NCBI RefSeq assembly: GCF_023101205.1
Contig: NZ_CP078078.1
Location: forward strand, 806,001 to 870,000
DNA length: 64,000 bases
Reading direction: 5' to 3'
From: Microbacterium aurugineum
GTDB lineage: Bacteria; Actinomycetota; Actinomycetes; Actinomycetales; Microbacteriaceae
Numbering within the stretch: the stretch's first letter is position 1; every line of letters begins with the position of its first letter. A program made the translations under genes and the position numbers. This document shows positions 7,958 to 16,546 of this stretch, one piece after another. Below the pieces are notes generated by a model. That model was not told the origin of the DNA. It made no database searches and was given only the letters and a program-made list of their open reading frames with translations.

Positions 7958-9124
7958 ATGTCCGACCACGCCTTCGCCACCCGCGCCATCCACGCAGGAC
8001 AAGCTGCCGACCCGACGACGGGGGCGATCATCCCGCCGATCTACCAGTCCTCCACGCACGTGCAGGACGGTATCGGCGGCTTCCGCGAGGGTTACGAGTA
8101 CAACCGTGCGGGCAACCCCACGCGTTCCTCCCTGGAGACCCAGCTCGCGGCTCTCGAAGGCGGAGTGAGCGCGCTCTCCTTCGCCTCGGGGCTCGCGGCG
8201 GAGGACGCGCTGCTGCGGGGAATCCTGAAGCCGGGGGATCACGTCCTGCTCGGGAACGACGTGTACGGCGGCACCTACCGTCTGCTCACCCGGGTGCTGG
8301 CTCCCTGGGGTGTGGAGACGACGACGGTCGAGCTCTCGGACGTGGACCTGCTCCGTGCCGCGATCCGTCCGGAGACGAAGATCGTGTGGCTGGAGACGCC
8401 GAGCAACCCTCTGCTGAAGATCGTCGACATCGCCGTGATCACCGAGCTCGCGCATGCGGCCGGTGCGATCGTGGTCGTGGACAACACCTTCGCCTCTCCT
8501 GCGCTGCAGCAGCCCCTCGCGCTCGGTGCCGATCTGGTCGTGCACTCCACGACGAAGTACCTGGGCGGGCACTCCGACGTGCTCGGCGGTGCGGTCGTGT
8601 TCGGCGATGACCGCTACGTCGAGCAGGTCAAGTTCCAGCAGTTCGCCGTCGGTGCGGTGTCCGCTCCGATGGATGCGTGGCTGACGACCCGCGGCATCAA
8701 GACACTCGCGCTGCGCATGCGGCAGCATTCCGAGAACGCGCAGGCGATCGCGGAGTGGGCGGCGGCGAAGCCGGAGTTCTCGCAGGTGTACTTCCCGGGA
8801 CTCGCCTCGCACCCCGGGCATGAGATCGCCGCCGCGCAGATGAGCGGTTTCGGCGGCATGCTGTCGCTCGGGCTCGCTGCCGGCGTCGACGCTGCCCGTG
8901 CCTTCGCCGAGAGCACCTCGGTGTTCCAGCTCGCCGAGTCGCTCGGCGGCGTGGAGTCGCTCATCGGCTATCCATCGGACATGACGCATGCGTCGGTGCG
9001 CGGAACGGAGCTCGCCGTCCCGGAGAACGTCGTGCGGCTCTCCGTCGGCATCGAAGACCTCGGAGATCTGATCGCCGATCTGGACGAGGCGCTGGCGCGC
9101 GTGAGGCGCGTGCGGGAGCAATAA
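7958..9124 (+). CDS. metB: Cystathionine gamma-synthase / gamma-lyase-type PLP enzyme
   Basis: This 388-residue member of the Cys/Met metabolism PLP family has the YEYNRAGNPTR motif near residue 48, the substrate loop SGLAAEDALLRG, and the PLP lysine in VVHSTTKYLGGHSDVLGG (about residue 198). It probably makes cystathionine from O-acylhomoserine and cysteine, or splits it to cysteine (gamma-lyase). These activities cannot be told apart by eye. Its place directly behind cbs, as in mycobacteria, argues for work in the same sulfur pathway. Confidence 0.9.
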   Translation: MSDHAFATRAIHAGQAADPTTGAIIPPIYQSSTHVQDGIGGFREGYEYNRAGNPTRSSLETQLAALEGGVSALSFASGLAAEDALLRGILKPGDHVLLGNDVYGGTYRLLTRVLAPWGVETTTVELSDVDLLRAAIRPETKIVWLETPSNPLLKIVDIAVITELAHAAGAIVVVDNTFASPALQQPLALGADLVVHSTTKYLGGHSDVLGGAVVFGDDRYVEQVKFQQFAVGAVSAPMDAWLTTRGIKTLALRMRQHSENAQAIAEWAAAKPEFSQVYFPGLASHPGHEIAAAQMSGFGGMLSLGLAAGVDAARAFAESTSVFQLAESLGGVESLIGYPSDMTHASVRGTELAVPENVVRLSVGIEDLGDLIADLDEALARVRRVREQ

Positions 9125-9185
9125 CGTGCCTGCGGGGTGGTCGCGAGGGACGTATTTGATCCCGCGACGGGGGAGACGGACGCGC

Positions 9186-9191
9186 TAGCAT
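9186..9191 (+). promoter_or_regulatory. -10 box of the efflux-pump gene
   Basis: TAGCAT lies about 65 bases before GTG 9255. A leader of roughly 57 bases with GGAAGGA at its end would result. Confidence 0.4.
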
Positions 9192-9254
9192 GGGGGCTTC
9201 CCCCTTGGCGAAACGATTCGACAAGACCACCCCCTCGAACGCTGGAAGGACGTC

Positions 9255-10643
9255 GTGTCCGACGCGCCCCGCACTGACTCCATCCCCGTCGCACCGTCGG
9301 AGCAGCAGACCGAAGAGACTCCGCAGCCCGCGCGCACCGCGACCGGGAGCATCCGCACCTCCACGGCGACCGGGGCGATCCGCACCCTCGGCGCGAATCC
9401 CGCGACGGCACCGATCATGCTGCACCCGGGAGATGCGATCTCCCTCGGCAGGCGGACGCTCTACATCGTCCTGCTCGGAGCTCTGACCGCGCTCGGTCCG
9501 TTCACGATCGACCTCTATCTCCCGGCCTTCCCGGTGCTGGAGGAGGACTTCCAGACCACGGCTGCCGCGATCCAGCTGACCCTGACCGGAACGATGATCG
9601 GCTTCGCCCTGGGTCAGCTCGTCGTCGGGCCCCTCAGCGACAAGGTCGGGCGCCGGGTGCCGCTGATCGTGGTCACCGCCCTGCACGTCCTCGCGAGCGT
9701 GGGGGCGGCCCTCGCGCCGGACCTCGGCCTGCTCAGCGCGGCTCGGGTGCTGATGGGGGTGGGAGCGGCCGCCGGTGGAGTGGTGGCCATGGCGATCGTG
9801 CGCGACCTGTTCGGCGGGCGGCGACTGGTCATCATGCTCTCGCGTCTCGCGCTGGTGTCGGGCGTCGCACCGGTCATCGCACCGTTGATCGGCTCCTGGT
9901 TGCTGACCCTGATGCCCTGGCGGGGGATCTTCGGCGTGCTCGCGGCCTACGGCGTCGTGATGCTGCTGTCCACGCTCCTGTTCATCCCGGAGACGCTTCC
10001 GGTCGCGCGTCGGCAGGGCGGCGGCGCCACGATGGCGCAGCGCTACCGCTCGGTGCTCTCTGATCGCGTCTTCCTCGGCGTGCTCGTGATCGGCGGCATG
10101 ACCTTCTCCGGATTGTTCTCGTACCTCTCCGCGTCGCCGTTCCTCTTCCAGGTGACCCACGGGCTGGATGCCCAGCAGTACGGTCTGCTGTTCGCCGTGA
10201 ACTCGCTCGGTGTCGTCGCCGGGGTGCAGACGGCCTCACGGCTCGCCGCCCGCTTCGGACCGCAGTGGGTCATGGCCTACTCGACCGCTGTGCTGCTCCT
10301 GGCGGGTGTCGCGATCATCGTCACCGACCAGCTCGGACTCGGACTGTGGGGCACGGTTGTCCCGTTGTTCGTCTTCATGACGGCCTGCGGCTTCACGTTC
10401 CCCAACGTGCAGGTGCTGGCGCTCGACCGGCACGGCAAGGCTGCGGGGACGGCGGCATCCATCATCGGGGCGACGAACTTCGGCGTGGCGGGGCTCATCT
10501 CGCCGCTCGCGGGCTGGCTCTCGCACGACGCCGGGATCACGGCGACGACCATGGCCTCCGTGATGGTCGGTTGTGCCGCGATCGGCGTCCTGTCGCTGTG
10601 GTTCGTCGTGCGTCCGCGCACCGTGGGGATGCTCACTCCCTGA
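9255..10643 (+). CDS. Bcr/CflA-family multidrug efflux MFS transporter
   Basis: This 462-residue major facilitator has about 12 membrane segments after an unusual hydrophilic N-terminus of about 70 residues (SDAPRTDSIPVAPSEQQTEE..., Thr/Ala-rich). Motif A is clear (GQLVVGPLSDKVGRRVPL), and FTIDLYLPAFPVLEEDFQTT is typical of the Bcr/CflA drug-efflux group. GTG 9255 is preceded by GGAAGGA. A start farther inside would remove the hydrophilic tail but keep all membrane segments, so the exact start is less sure than the function. The substrate is unknown. Confidence 0.85.
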   Translation: MSDAPRTDSIPVAPSEQQTEETPQPARTATGSIRTSTATGAIRTLGANPATAPIMLHPGDAISLGRRTLYIVLLGALTALGPFTIDLYLPAFPVLEEDFQTTAAAIQLTLTGTMIGFALGQLVVGPLSDKVGRRVPLIVVTALHVLASVGAALAPDLGLLSAARVLMGVGAAAGGVVAMAIVRDLFGGRRLVIMLSRLALVSGVAPVIAPLIGSWLLTLMPWRGIFGVLAAYGVVMLLSTLLFIPETLPVARRQGGGATMAQRYRSVLSDRVFLGVLVIGGMTFSGLFSYLSASPFLFQVTHGLDAQQYGLLFAVNSLGVVAGVQTASRLAARFGPQWVMAYSTAVLLLAGVAIIVTDQLGLGLWGTVVPLFVFMTACGFTFPNVQVLALDRHGKAAGTAASIIGATNFGVAGLISPLAGWLSHDAGITATTMASVMVGCAAIGVLSLWFVVRPRTVGMLTP

Positions 10644-10674
10644 GTGCCCAGGCATCGTCCGACAGAATAGGACG

Positions 10675-11304
10675 ATGGACAGGCGGATGCTGCTGTGGTG
10701 GGGAGTGGGCCTCCTCGCGCTCGCAACAGCGCTCGGTGCGCTGGTCGTGTTCGCGTATCCGGAGACGCCGGGGTTCGACCGGTGGTGGAACGAGATGATC
10801 GCCGCAGCCCGTGCTGACGGCATGGTCGACTTCGCCCTCGTCCTGAACTGGATCGGCGGCGGCTGGGTGGCGATCTTCGCGGTGCCGCTGCTGACCATCA
10901 TCGCTCTCGTGCTCGCTCGCCGATGGCGGGCTGCGGCGTTCGCCGCCCTCTGCTTCGCCGCGAGTGCCGGTGCGGTGCAACTGCTCAAGCTGCTCTTCGG
11001 ACGGGCCCGCCCCGACGACATGCTGGTGGCGAGCGACTACGGTTCCTTCCCCTCGGGCCACACGGCGAACGCCGCGACGATCGCGCTCGTGGTCTGGGTG
11101 CTGTTCCCGCGGGTCTGGACGGCGATTCTCGGCGTGCTGTGGGTGCTCGCGATGGCACTCTCGCGCACCTTCCTGTCGGTGCACTGGGCCAGCGACACGC
11201 TCGGCGGCGCGCTCGTCGGCGCCGGGGTGGTCCTGGTCCTGGCCGCGTGGCTGCTCCCGTGGGTGCGCCAACCGAGGTCCGAGGTCGCGGCGCCGATAGG
11301 CTGA
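10675..11304 (+). CDS. PAP2-family membrane phosphatase
   Basis: A 209-residue membrane protein with the three acid-phosphatase motifs: KLLFGRARPDD, SFPSGHTANA and SRTFLSVHWASDTLGG. These supply the phosphate-binding Lys/Arg, the His of PSGH and the catalytic His-Asp. Family members remove phosphate from lipids such as undecaprenyl pyrophosphate or phosphatidic acid. The substrate here is open. ATG 10675 is taken because CAGAAT, a weak -10 box, ends 6 bases upstream. Confidence 0.85.
   Translation: MDRRMLLWWGVGLLALATALGALVVFAYPETPGFDRWWNEMIAAARADGMVDFALVLNWIGGGWVAIFAVPLLTIIALVLARRWRAAAFAALCFAASAGAVQLLKLLFGRARPDDMLVASDYGSFPSGHTANAATIALVVWVLFPRVWTAILGVLWVLAMALSRTFLSVHWASDTLGGALVGAGVVLVLAAWLLPWVRQPRSEVAAPIG
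11297..11302 (+). promoter_or_regulatory. -10 box of the GNAT gene
   Basis: TAGGCT overlaps the end of the PAP2 gene. A leader of about 24 bases with GAGGAG precedes GTG 11333. Confidence 0.4.
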
Positions 11305-11332
11305 ACGGGCCCGTCGTCCAGAGGAGTCCTTC

Positions 11333-11935
11333 GTGTCGCGCATCCGTCCCTACCGCCCCGCCGACCGCGCCGCGCTGTACGAGATCTGCGTGAAGACGGC
11401 TGACGCCGGCGTCGATGCGACCGGGGTGCTCTCCGACGATGCGCTCTGGGGAGACCTGTTCGCGGTCCCCTACGCCGAGCGGCATCCGGACCTCTCCTGG
11501 GTGGTCGAGAGCGACGACGGGCGCACGATCGGCTACATCGTGGCGACCGACGACACCGACGCCTTCTACACCTGGTTCCGCGAGGAGTGGTGGCCGACGC
11601 GTCAGGAGCGGTACCCCCGGCCGGCCGAGGTGGTCACCCGCGAGGATCGGATGGTCGACTACGGCTACAGTCGCGCGCCCGGCATCGAGCCGAATGCCGC
11701 AGACCACCCCGCCCACCTGCACATCGACCTTCTTCCGGAGACGCAGGGGCAAGGGCTCGGCCGTGCCCTCATCGAGACCCTGTTCGCCGAGCTAACGCGT
11801 CGGGGCATCCGGGGCTTGCATCTGGGCATCGACCCGAACAACGCGGGGGCCGCCGCGTTCTACGAACGCCTCGGAATGACGCGACTCCCGGCGGAACCGG
11901 GCGGACAGACCTACGGCGTGCGCTTCGACGCCTGA
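11333..11935 (+). CDS. GNAT-family N-acetyltransferase
   Basis: A 200-residue acetyltransferase using acetyl-CoA. The acetyl-CoA-binding motif is QGQGLGRALIETLFAEL (about residues 138-154), followed by LHLGIDPNNAGAAAFYERLGM, the usual C-terminal half. The N-terminal IRPYRPADRAALYEICVKTADAG resembles the subgroup near O-GlcNAcase-linked acetyltransferases. The acceptor is unknown. GTG 11333 follows GAGGAG. The hairpin at 12011-12054 can end its transcript. Confidence 0.85.
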   Translation: MSRIRPYRPADRAALYEICVKTADAGVDATGVLSDDALWGDLFAVPYAERHPDLSWVVESDDGRTIGYIVATDDTDAFYTWFREEWWPTRQERYPRPAEVVTREDRMVDYGYSRAPGIEPNAADHPAHLHIDLLPETQGQGLGRALIETLFAELTRRGIRGLHLGIDPNNAGAAAFYERLGMTRLPAEPGGQTYGVRFDA

Positions 11936-12010
11936 ACACCGCATCCCGCGGTGACGGCGGGACACCGGTGCTCACCGCGCTCGCTCCTCCCCGAATCCCC
12001 GGTGCCGGTT

Positions 12011-12054
12011 AAACATGAAAGAGCCCCCGCTGGCGCGGAGGCTCTTTCATGTTT
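12011..12054. terminator. Bidirectional terminator between the GNAT gene and tRNA-Ser
   Basis: A perfect 15-bp inverted repeat (AAACATGAAAGAGCC at 12011-12025, complement at 12040-12054) with a GC-rich loop. It starts at the CCA end of the tRNA and has A/T-rich arms, so it can terminate both the convergent GNAT mRNA and the tRNA transcript. Confidence 0.85.
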
Positions 12055-12141
12055 GGCGGTGACGGCGGGATTCGAACCCGCGGTTGCTTGCACAACACAC
12101 GCTTTCCAAGCGTGCTCCTTCGGCCGCTCGGACACGTCACC
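12054..12141 (-). tRNA. tRNA-Ser (anticodon GGA)
   Basis: On the minus strand the acceptor GGTGACG pairs with CGTCACC, followed by discriminator G and an encoded CCA. The anticodon arm CACGCTTGGAAAGCGTG gives GGA, and the T arm is CGGGTTCGAATCCCG. A long variable arm (TGTTGTGCAAGCAAC) fits a class II serine tRNA. It reads UCC/UCU codons. It directly flanks the RiPP cluster. Confidence 0.96.
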
Positions 12142-12252
12142 AAGGAACAACCTGTCCATCCTATCCGATCGGCGGAGCGCGACGTGACAGAGCGCTGTGG
12201 CGAAGCCCGGCATGCGGTCCTCTCCTGACCAGTATGACGCGTATGGAATATA

Positions 12253-12281
12253 TTGCTAGTTGTGTGAGTGCTCAATAGCCT
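12253..12281 (+). promoter_or_regulatory. Promoter of the daptide cluster
   Basis: TTGCTA at 12253-12258 and TAGCCT at 12276-12281 with a 17-base spacer lie in the most A/T-rich stretch of this region. Transcription would start near 12288, about 46 bases before the first gene. The region 12142-12333 holds nothing else that I can see, and no regulator gene is in the cluster. Confidence 0.5.
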
Positions 12282-12333
12282 CAGATGAGGACGGATCAAC
12301 TCCGTACCGCATCCGACGCTACTGGGGGAGACC

Positions 12334-13056
12334 ATGCGCGCCAGCTCGACCACGGCACGACCGGACAGTCACCGCACGGTGGCGGCATTCGAGCAGTACG
12401 TGACCGCGGAGCGCGCGATTCCGGGGTGCGCGGTGTTCTTCCTCGAGTCCGCGGTGCACCTCGACGAGGTGCGGGCGCTCGCCGAACGCGACGATGTGAT
12501 CTTCGTCCCTGCGGGGTCCCTCCCGAAAGTGGATCCGCGGGTCGTCCCGTTCGCCGGAGCGCTTCACTCGCCCGGCGACGAGATGAGCTTCGGCGGGCGC
12601 CACGCGTTCCAGCTGCAGGACTACCTCGCCGGTCGCTTCCGCTTCCGCGGAGGGCTCACGGTCGTCCGACAGGGGTCTGCGGAAGGACTCGCTGCATTCC
12701 TCCGTGATGCCGACACGGCCCGGGCGACCGGCATCTTCGCCGAACGGCTCCTCGACGGTGCCCTGCTGCTGGATTCCGCCGCGTCGTTCACCCGCGCGTA
12801 TCCGGTACCGGATTCTCTGGTGCGCGTGCACGTGACCGCGGACGGCGAGTACCGGGACGGCCCTGACGGACTCCTGCTCGGACGGGTGGGCGACGGGCGC
12901 GCAGACATCGAGGCCGTGGCCACCGAGAACGCCGGTCGTGGTCGAGCATTCGCGCGCATCGTGGACCCCCGGGTCCTCGAGGCGGATCTCGACGATCGGC
13001 CGTGGATCGAGTTGTACGTGTCGCTCGTGACGGCGAGTCGACGGGACCGCGTCTGA
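12334..13056 (+). CDS. Short paralogue of the daptide RiPP-recognition protein
   Basis: This 240-residue protein has no family I can name outside daptide-type clusters. It is clearly related to the next protein: DDVIFVPAG..RVVPFAGAL..GDEM.FGGRHAFQLQDYLAGRF (about residues 53-102) matches DDVILLPEG..RVVPYTGAL..GDEL.FGERGVELQDYVAAAF there. A second block, ARATGIFAERLLDGALLL, matches ARRTGVFPSALIDPRVLL. It lacks the last ~140 residues that hold the RRE-like region. GGGGGAG sits before ATG 12334, and its stop overlaps the next start (TGATG). I infer a partner or scaffold role with the full-length protein. Confidence 0.75.
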   Translation: MRASSTTARPDSHRTVAAFEQYVTAERAIPGCAVFFLESAVHLDEVRALAERDDVIFVPAGSLPKVDPRVVPFAGALHSPGDEMSFGGRHAFQLQDYLAGRFRFRGGLTVVRQGSAEGLAAFLRDADTARATGIFAERLLDGALLLDSAASFTRAYPVPDSLVRVHVTADGEYRDGPDGLLLGRVGDGRADIEAVATENAGRGRAFARIVDPRVLEADLDDRPWIELYVSLVTASRRDRV

Positions 13057-14105
13057 TGCGCGACGCACACCGCGGGCCCGGGGCGGACCTGGTCGGAGCC
13101 CGGGCGCTCCGGGAGTGGATCACCGGGATGCCGGACCGGTACGCGCGGGTGTTCCTGGTCGAAAGCGGCGCGCAGGCGGATCGTGTCGCAGGCGCAGCAG
13201 GACGAGACGATGTGATTCTTCTGCCCGAGGGGAGCGGGCCCTGTGCCGGACCGGCCCGTGTCGTCCCGTACACCGGCGCGCTGCAGGACATCGGGGATGA
13301 GTTGTTCTTCGGTGAGCGCGGCGTCGAACTCCAGGACTACGTCGCTGCGGCATTCCTGCAGTTCACCGGGCCGACCGCTCTCAGCCTCTTCGACGCGGTC
13401 AGCTGGCAGGCTCTCCTCGACGATGCCGAGCTCGCGCGACGGACGGGCGTGTTTCCCTCGGCACTGATCGATCCGCGAGTCCTCCTGGCGGACCGCGGCG
13501 CACTCACGGAACCGGGCGAGCTCGCGACCCCGAGCGCGATCAGAGTGCGGGCTGACGGCGCCGTCAGCGTCGGGGTCCAGGGCGATCCCCTCGGAACCGT
13601 CGACGAGCTGCCCGCCGTGCTCGCCGTGCCGCGACCCCGGGCCGTGGCCTTGGGAGGATCGGTGCCTCGAGAGGCGTTCGTCGCCGATCGGACGCTGCGC
13701 GAGGGGACGACGCGATACCTCTGCGCGACGGACCTCGTGAAGATGCTCCGCCTGGGCAACGGCGAGGCCCGCATCTCGGGGTTCGGGTGGGCGCTCGTCG
13801 ACGACGGCCTCGCGGATGCCGCCCCCTGGGCCGCGGATCCGTTCCTGATCGAGACCGCGGACGGCTTCGTCCTCGCAGACACGCGGACGTTGCGTCGACA
13901 GCTGCTGTCCCCGGTGGCCGCGCAGGTGGTCGCCGTCACACAGACGTCCACGACGCCGGAGGTCGCGGCGGAGCGCGTGGCTCGGCAGCTGGGCGGCTCC
14001 GTGGCCGACGCGCGAGCCCTGTGCCTCGAGGCCGTCACCATCCTCAACATCCGCTTCGGTACCCGAGCGGGCCTCGCTCGCCCGGCGAACGGCATCCGGC
14101 GTTGA
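13056..14105 (+). CDS. mpaB: Daptide biosynthesis RiPP-recognition protein (RRE at C-terminus)
   Basis: A 349-residue protein in two parts. Residues ~30-200 are shared with the preceding paralogue. The last part (about 261-335, FLIETADGFVLADTRTLRRQLLSP onward, then PEVAAERVARQLGGSVADARALCLEAVTIL) has the beta-strand/three-helix pattern of PqqD-like RiPP recognition elements, which hold the leader peptide. By position and partners it matches the recognition protein of the daptide (mpa) pathway; the letter B is from memory. The start is ATG 13056, overlapping the previous stop, rather than farther-upstream in-frame GTG/ATG codons inside the previous gene. The aminotransferase gene follows after 2 bases. 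Confidence 0.75.
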   Translation: MRDAHRGPGADLVGARALREWITGMPDRYARVFLVESGAQADRVAGAAGRDDVILLPEGSGPCAGPARVVPYTGALQDIGDELFFGERGVELQDYVAAAFLQFTGPTALSLFDAVSWQALLDDAELARRTGVFPSALIDPRVLLADRGALTEPGELATPSAIRVRADGAVSVGVQGDPLGTVDELPAVLAVPRPRAVALGGSVPREAFVADRTLREGTTRYLCATDLVKMLRLGNGEARISGFGWALVDDGLADAAPWAADPFLIETADGFVLADTRTLRRQLLSPVAAQVVAVTQTSTTPEVAAERVARQLGGSVADARALCLEAVTILNIRFGTRAGLARPANGIRR

Positions 14106-14107
14106 GC

Positions 14108-15361
14108 GTGCCGAACGCCGTGTGGAGCTCGATGCTCCCCGCGGATGCGACCTTCCCTCCCGATCGCGTCGCCGTCCGCGCCGCGGGACATCGCATCGAG
14201 TTCGCCGACGGATCCACACGCCTGTGCGCGACGAGCGGGCTCTGGAACGTTCCGCTCGGGTACGGGAATCCGGTCGTCGGCGAGGCCGTGGCCAGAGCCA
14301 CACACGATGCGTCGTACCTGACCCTGTTCCGCGCGTCGCATCGGTATGCCGAAGCCGCCGCGGAAGGTCTTCTCGACCTCGCGGACCCGACCAGGTACAG
14401 CCGCGTCATCTTCTCCACCTCGGGCGGCGCTGCGAACGATGCCGCCATGAAGCTCGCACGACAGTACTGGGCGCAGAAGGGCGCAGGATCCCGATCCCTC
14501 ATCGTCGGGCTGAAAGGCAGCTACCACGGCACGATGTACGGCAGCCACGCGCTCAGCGGAGACGACCTCCTGCAGTCCGTCTACTCCGTCGATCGCAGGT
14601 CGGTGCGCCACGTTTCGTCCAGCGATGAGGGTGAAGAGCTCGCCACCCTGTTGAAGCGGGAAGGGTCCCGAGTCGCCTCGGTCGTCGTGGAGCCCGTCCT
14701 GGGCAGTGGCGCATATGCGCTGACCGAGGCGTTCATCGATCGCCTCGTGCTGCTGCGTGAGGAATACGGGTTCCTGCTCGTGGCCGACGAGGTCGCGACG
14801 GGATTCGGGCGCACCGGCGCGATGCTCGCCACCGACGAGTGGCCGGCCGCTCCCGACGTCCTCCTCCTCTCGAAAGCACTGACGAACGGCGCGACGGGTG
14901 CAGCCGCGATCCTCGTGGGTCCCCGTGTCGCCTCCGAGTTCGCGCGAGGCGGGTGGACCTTCGTCCACGGGGAGACGCAGGCGGGAACGCCGGTGTGCGC
15001 GGCGGCCATCACCGCAGTGATGGAAGAGCTGCGTCGGATCGACGTGGAGACGACGACGAAGGCACTCGGGGCCGAGCTGTTCCGTCTGGCGACGGCGCTG
15101 AAGTCCGACGGATTGATCACGGAGGTCACGGGGCGGGGCTGCTTCGTGGGGATGGGGCTCCGCCACCACGATGAGCGCCGGCTGTCCTCCTCCGAGGTTC
15201 TCCGTGTGGTCTCCGCCATCGCCGACCACGGCGTCCTGGTGCAGCCCGGCCCCAGCTCCATCGAGCTGATCCCGGCCTACGGATTCACCTCGGAGGAACT
15301 CCGCACGGTGGATGCGGCCGTGCGCTCCGGCCTCGCGCGAGTGCAGGAAGCGGCAGCATGA
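14108..15361 (+). CDS. mpaD: Daptide class III aminotransferase
   Basis: A 417-residue PLP-dependent class III (omega) aminotransferase. Visible motifs: LGYGNPVVGEAV, STSGGAANDAAMK (phosphate-binding SGG near 105-107), GSYHGTMYG, VADEVATGFGRTG (Asp227 to the PLP nitrogen) and LLLSKALTNG (PLP Lys256). In the daptide pathway this enzyme aminates the C-terminal methyl ketone left after decarboxylation of Thr. The start is GTG 14108, 2 bases after the previous stop; ATG 14132 is the alternative, but would cut the N-terminal arm short. Its stop overlaps the dehydrogenase start (ATGA). Confidence 0.88.
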   Translation: MPNAVWSSMLPADATFPPDRVAVRAAGHRIEFADGSTRLCATSGLWNVPLGYGNPVVGEAVARATHDASYLTLFRASHRYAEAAAEGLLDLADPTRYSRVIFSTSGGAANDAAMKLARQYWAQKGAGSRSLIVGLKGSYHGTMYGSHALSGDDLLQSVYSVDRRSVRHVSSSDEGEELATLLKREGSRVASVVVEPVLGSGAYALTEAFIDRLVLLREEYGFLLVADEVATGFGRTGAMLATDEWPAAPDVLLLSKALTNGATGAAAILVGPRVASEFARGGWTFVHGETQAGTPVCAAAITAVMEELRRIDVETTTKALGAELFRLATALKSDGLITEVTGRGCFVGMGLRHHDERRLSSSEVLRVVSAIADHGVLVQPGPSSIELIPAYGFTSEELRTVDAAVRSGLARVQEAAA

Positions 15362-16542
15362 CCACGCACTTCACCGGACGCGTCCCGACCCTGTGGCACG
15401 GCCCCGGCGTCGCGCATCACGTGATGACGCACCTCACCGCGGGACGAGAGGTCCTCGTGATCGCGGACTCGGCGGTCACGGTTCCCTTCCGGGCCGGGGC
15501 TGCGGTGAGGACCATCACGGTGGACGCGCCGTCGGTGGATGTCACGTCGGTCTCCAGGATCGCGCGGCACATCGTTCGTCGGTCGCCCGAGGTCGTCGTG
15601 GCCGTCGGTGGGGGCAGCGTGCTCGACGCCAGCAAGATCGCCGCGCTCGCGCTCGCTCCGGGGAAGGTCTTCGACTATGCCATCGGTCATGCGGAGAAGT
15701 CCGCGCTGACCGTGCTGCCGGATGCGCCGCCGCCCGTGGAGATCATCGCCGTGCCGACGACTCTGGGCACCTCGTCGGAGACGAACAGCGTCGGCATCCT
15801 CAAGAACGGGAGCGGCTATCGGCTCATCGTCGGACGCTCGCTCAGACCCCGTCATGCCGTCATCGATCCACGCAACCTGGCGTCCCTCACCTACGGCGCC
15901 GTCCGTGAGGGAGCGCTGGAGGCGTTCCTGCGTCTCGCCGGTACGTCGACGAGTTCGCGACGAAGCGCCCGGGGGAACAGCGAGGCCGTCATCCTCGGGA
16001 GAGCCCTCCTCGAGACCGCCACCCAGGACGCCGGCTCGCCTGCGGGGCGGTTGCGCCTCGCACGGTTGAGCGCAGCCACCCAACGCGGTGCTGCTCTGCG
16101 CGGACAGGATCCCTACAGCGCTCGCCATTGGTATGTCGCGAACGAAGTGGCCTTCGTGCTCAGGACTCGCAAGATGGTCGCCACGGCAGCGGTGATCGCC
16201 GCGGTCTGGCGTCGCATCTGCGCGGGTGACACCCGCTGGGGAGATCGGCAGAGTCTCGAGGACTTCTGGTCGAGGGTCGCGAGCGGGGTGGCATTGCCGC
16301 TCGAACCGGCCGCGGGTATCGCCGCCCTCCTCGAACGCTGGGATATCCCGCTTCCGCCGCGACCGACCACGCGGGAGGTCGGCCGCATCTCGATGTCCAC
16401 CGAGGCGTCGTGGGGAGATCGCCGCCCGATGCTCACCGGCCTCGTCGCCGACGACATCCGTGAGGTCCTCCGCGGTTCCCGGTGGAGCGATCCGTGTGCC
16501 GGCGATCAACGTCGGCCCTCGACTGCCGTGCAGAGGAGGTGA
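15358..16542 (+). CDS. mpaC: Daptide dehydrogenase/oxidative decarboxylase (iron-ADH fold)
   Basis: A 394-residue protein of the iron-containing alcohol dehydrogenase fold. The NAD-binding GGGSVLDASK (residues 84-93) and PTTLGTSSE (133-141) are intact. In the daptide pathway this type of enzyme oxidises the C-terminal Thr side chain, and the beta-keto acid then loses CO2. In ordinary family members an Asp-x3-His pair sits in a DALTHAxE motif; here the equivalent stretch at 179-190 reads YGAVREGALEAF, so both ligands seem absent. The later His-rich motif is also poorly kept (VANEVAFVLRTRKMV). It may not bind iron or zinc. AGGAGG at its 3' end serves the first precursor. Confidence 0.83.
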   Translation: MTTHFTGRVPTLWHGPGVAHHVMTHLTAGREVLVIADSAVTVPFRAGAAVRTITVDAPSVDVTSVSRIARHIVRRSPEVVVAVGGGSVLDASKIAALALAPGKVFDYAIGHAEKSALTVLPDAPPPVEIIAVPTTLGTSSETNSVGILKNGSGYRLIVGRSLRPRHAVIDPRNLASLTYGAVREGALEAFLRLAGTSTSSRRSARGNSEAVILGRALLETATQDAGSPAGRLRLARLSAATQRGAALRGQDPYSARHWYVANEVAFVLRTRKMVATAAVIAAVWRRICAGDTRWGDRQSLEDFWSRVASGVALPLEPAAGIAALLERWDIPLPPRPTTREVGRISMSTEASWGDRRPMLTGLVADDIREVLRGSRWSDPCAGDQRRPSTAVQRR

Positions 16543-16546
16543 AGAG

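Noticed and set aside
15358..16542. Aminotransferase plus alcohol dehydrogenase read as a plain catabolic operon (for example diamine use)
   Set aside because: The overlaps with the RRE protein and three precursor peptide genes, and the changed metal site of the dehydrogenase, fit peptide modification better.
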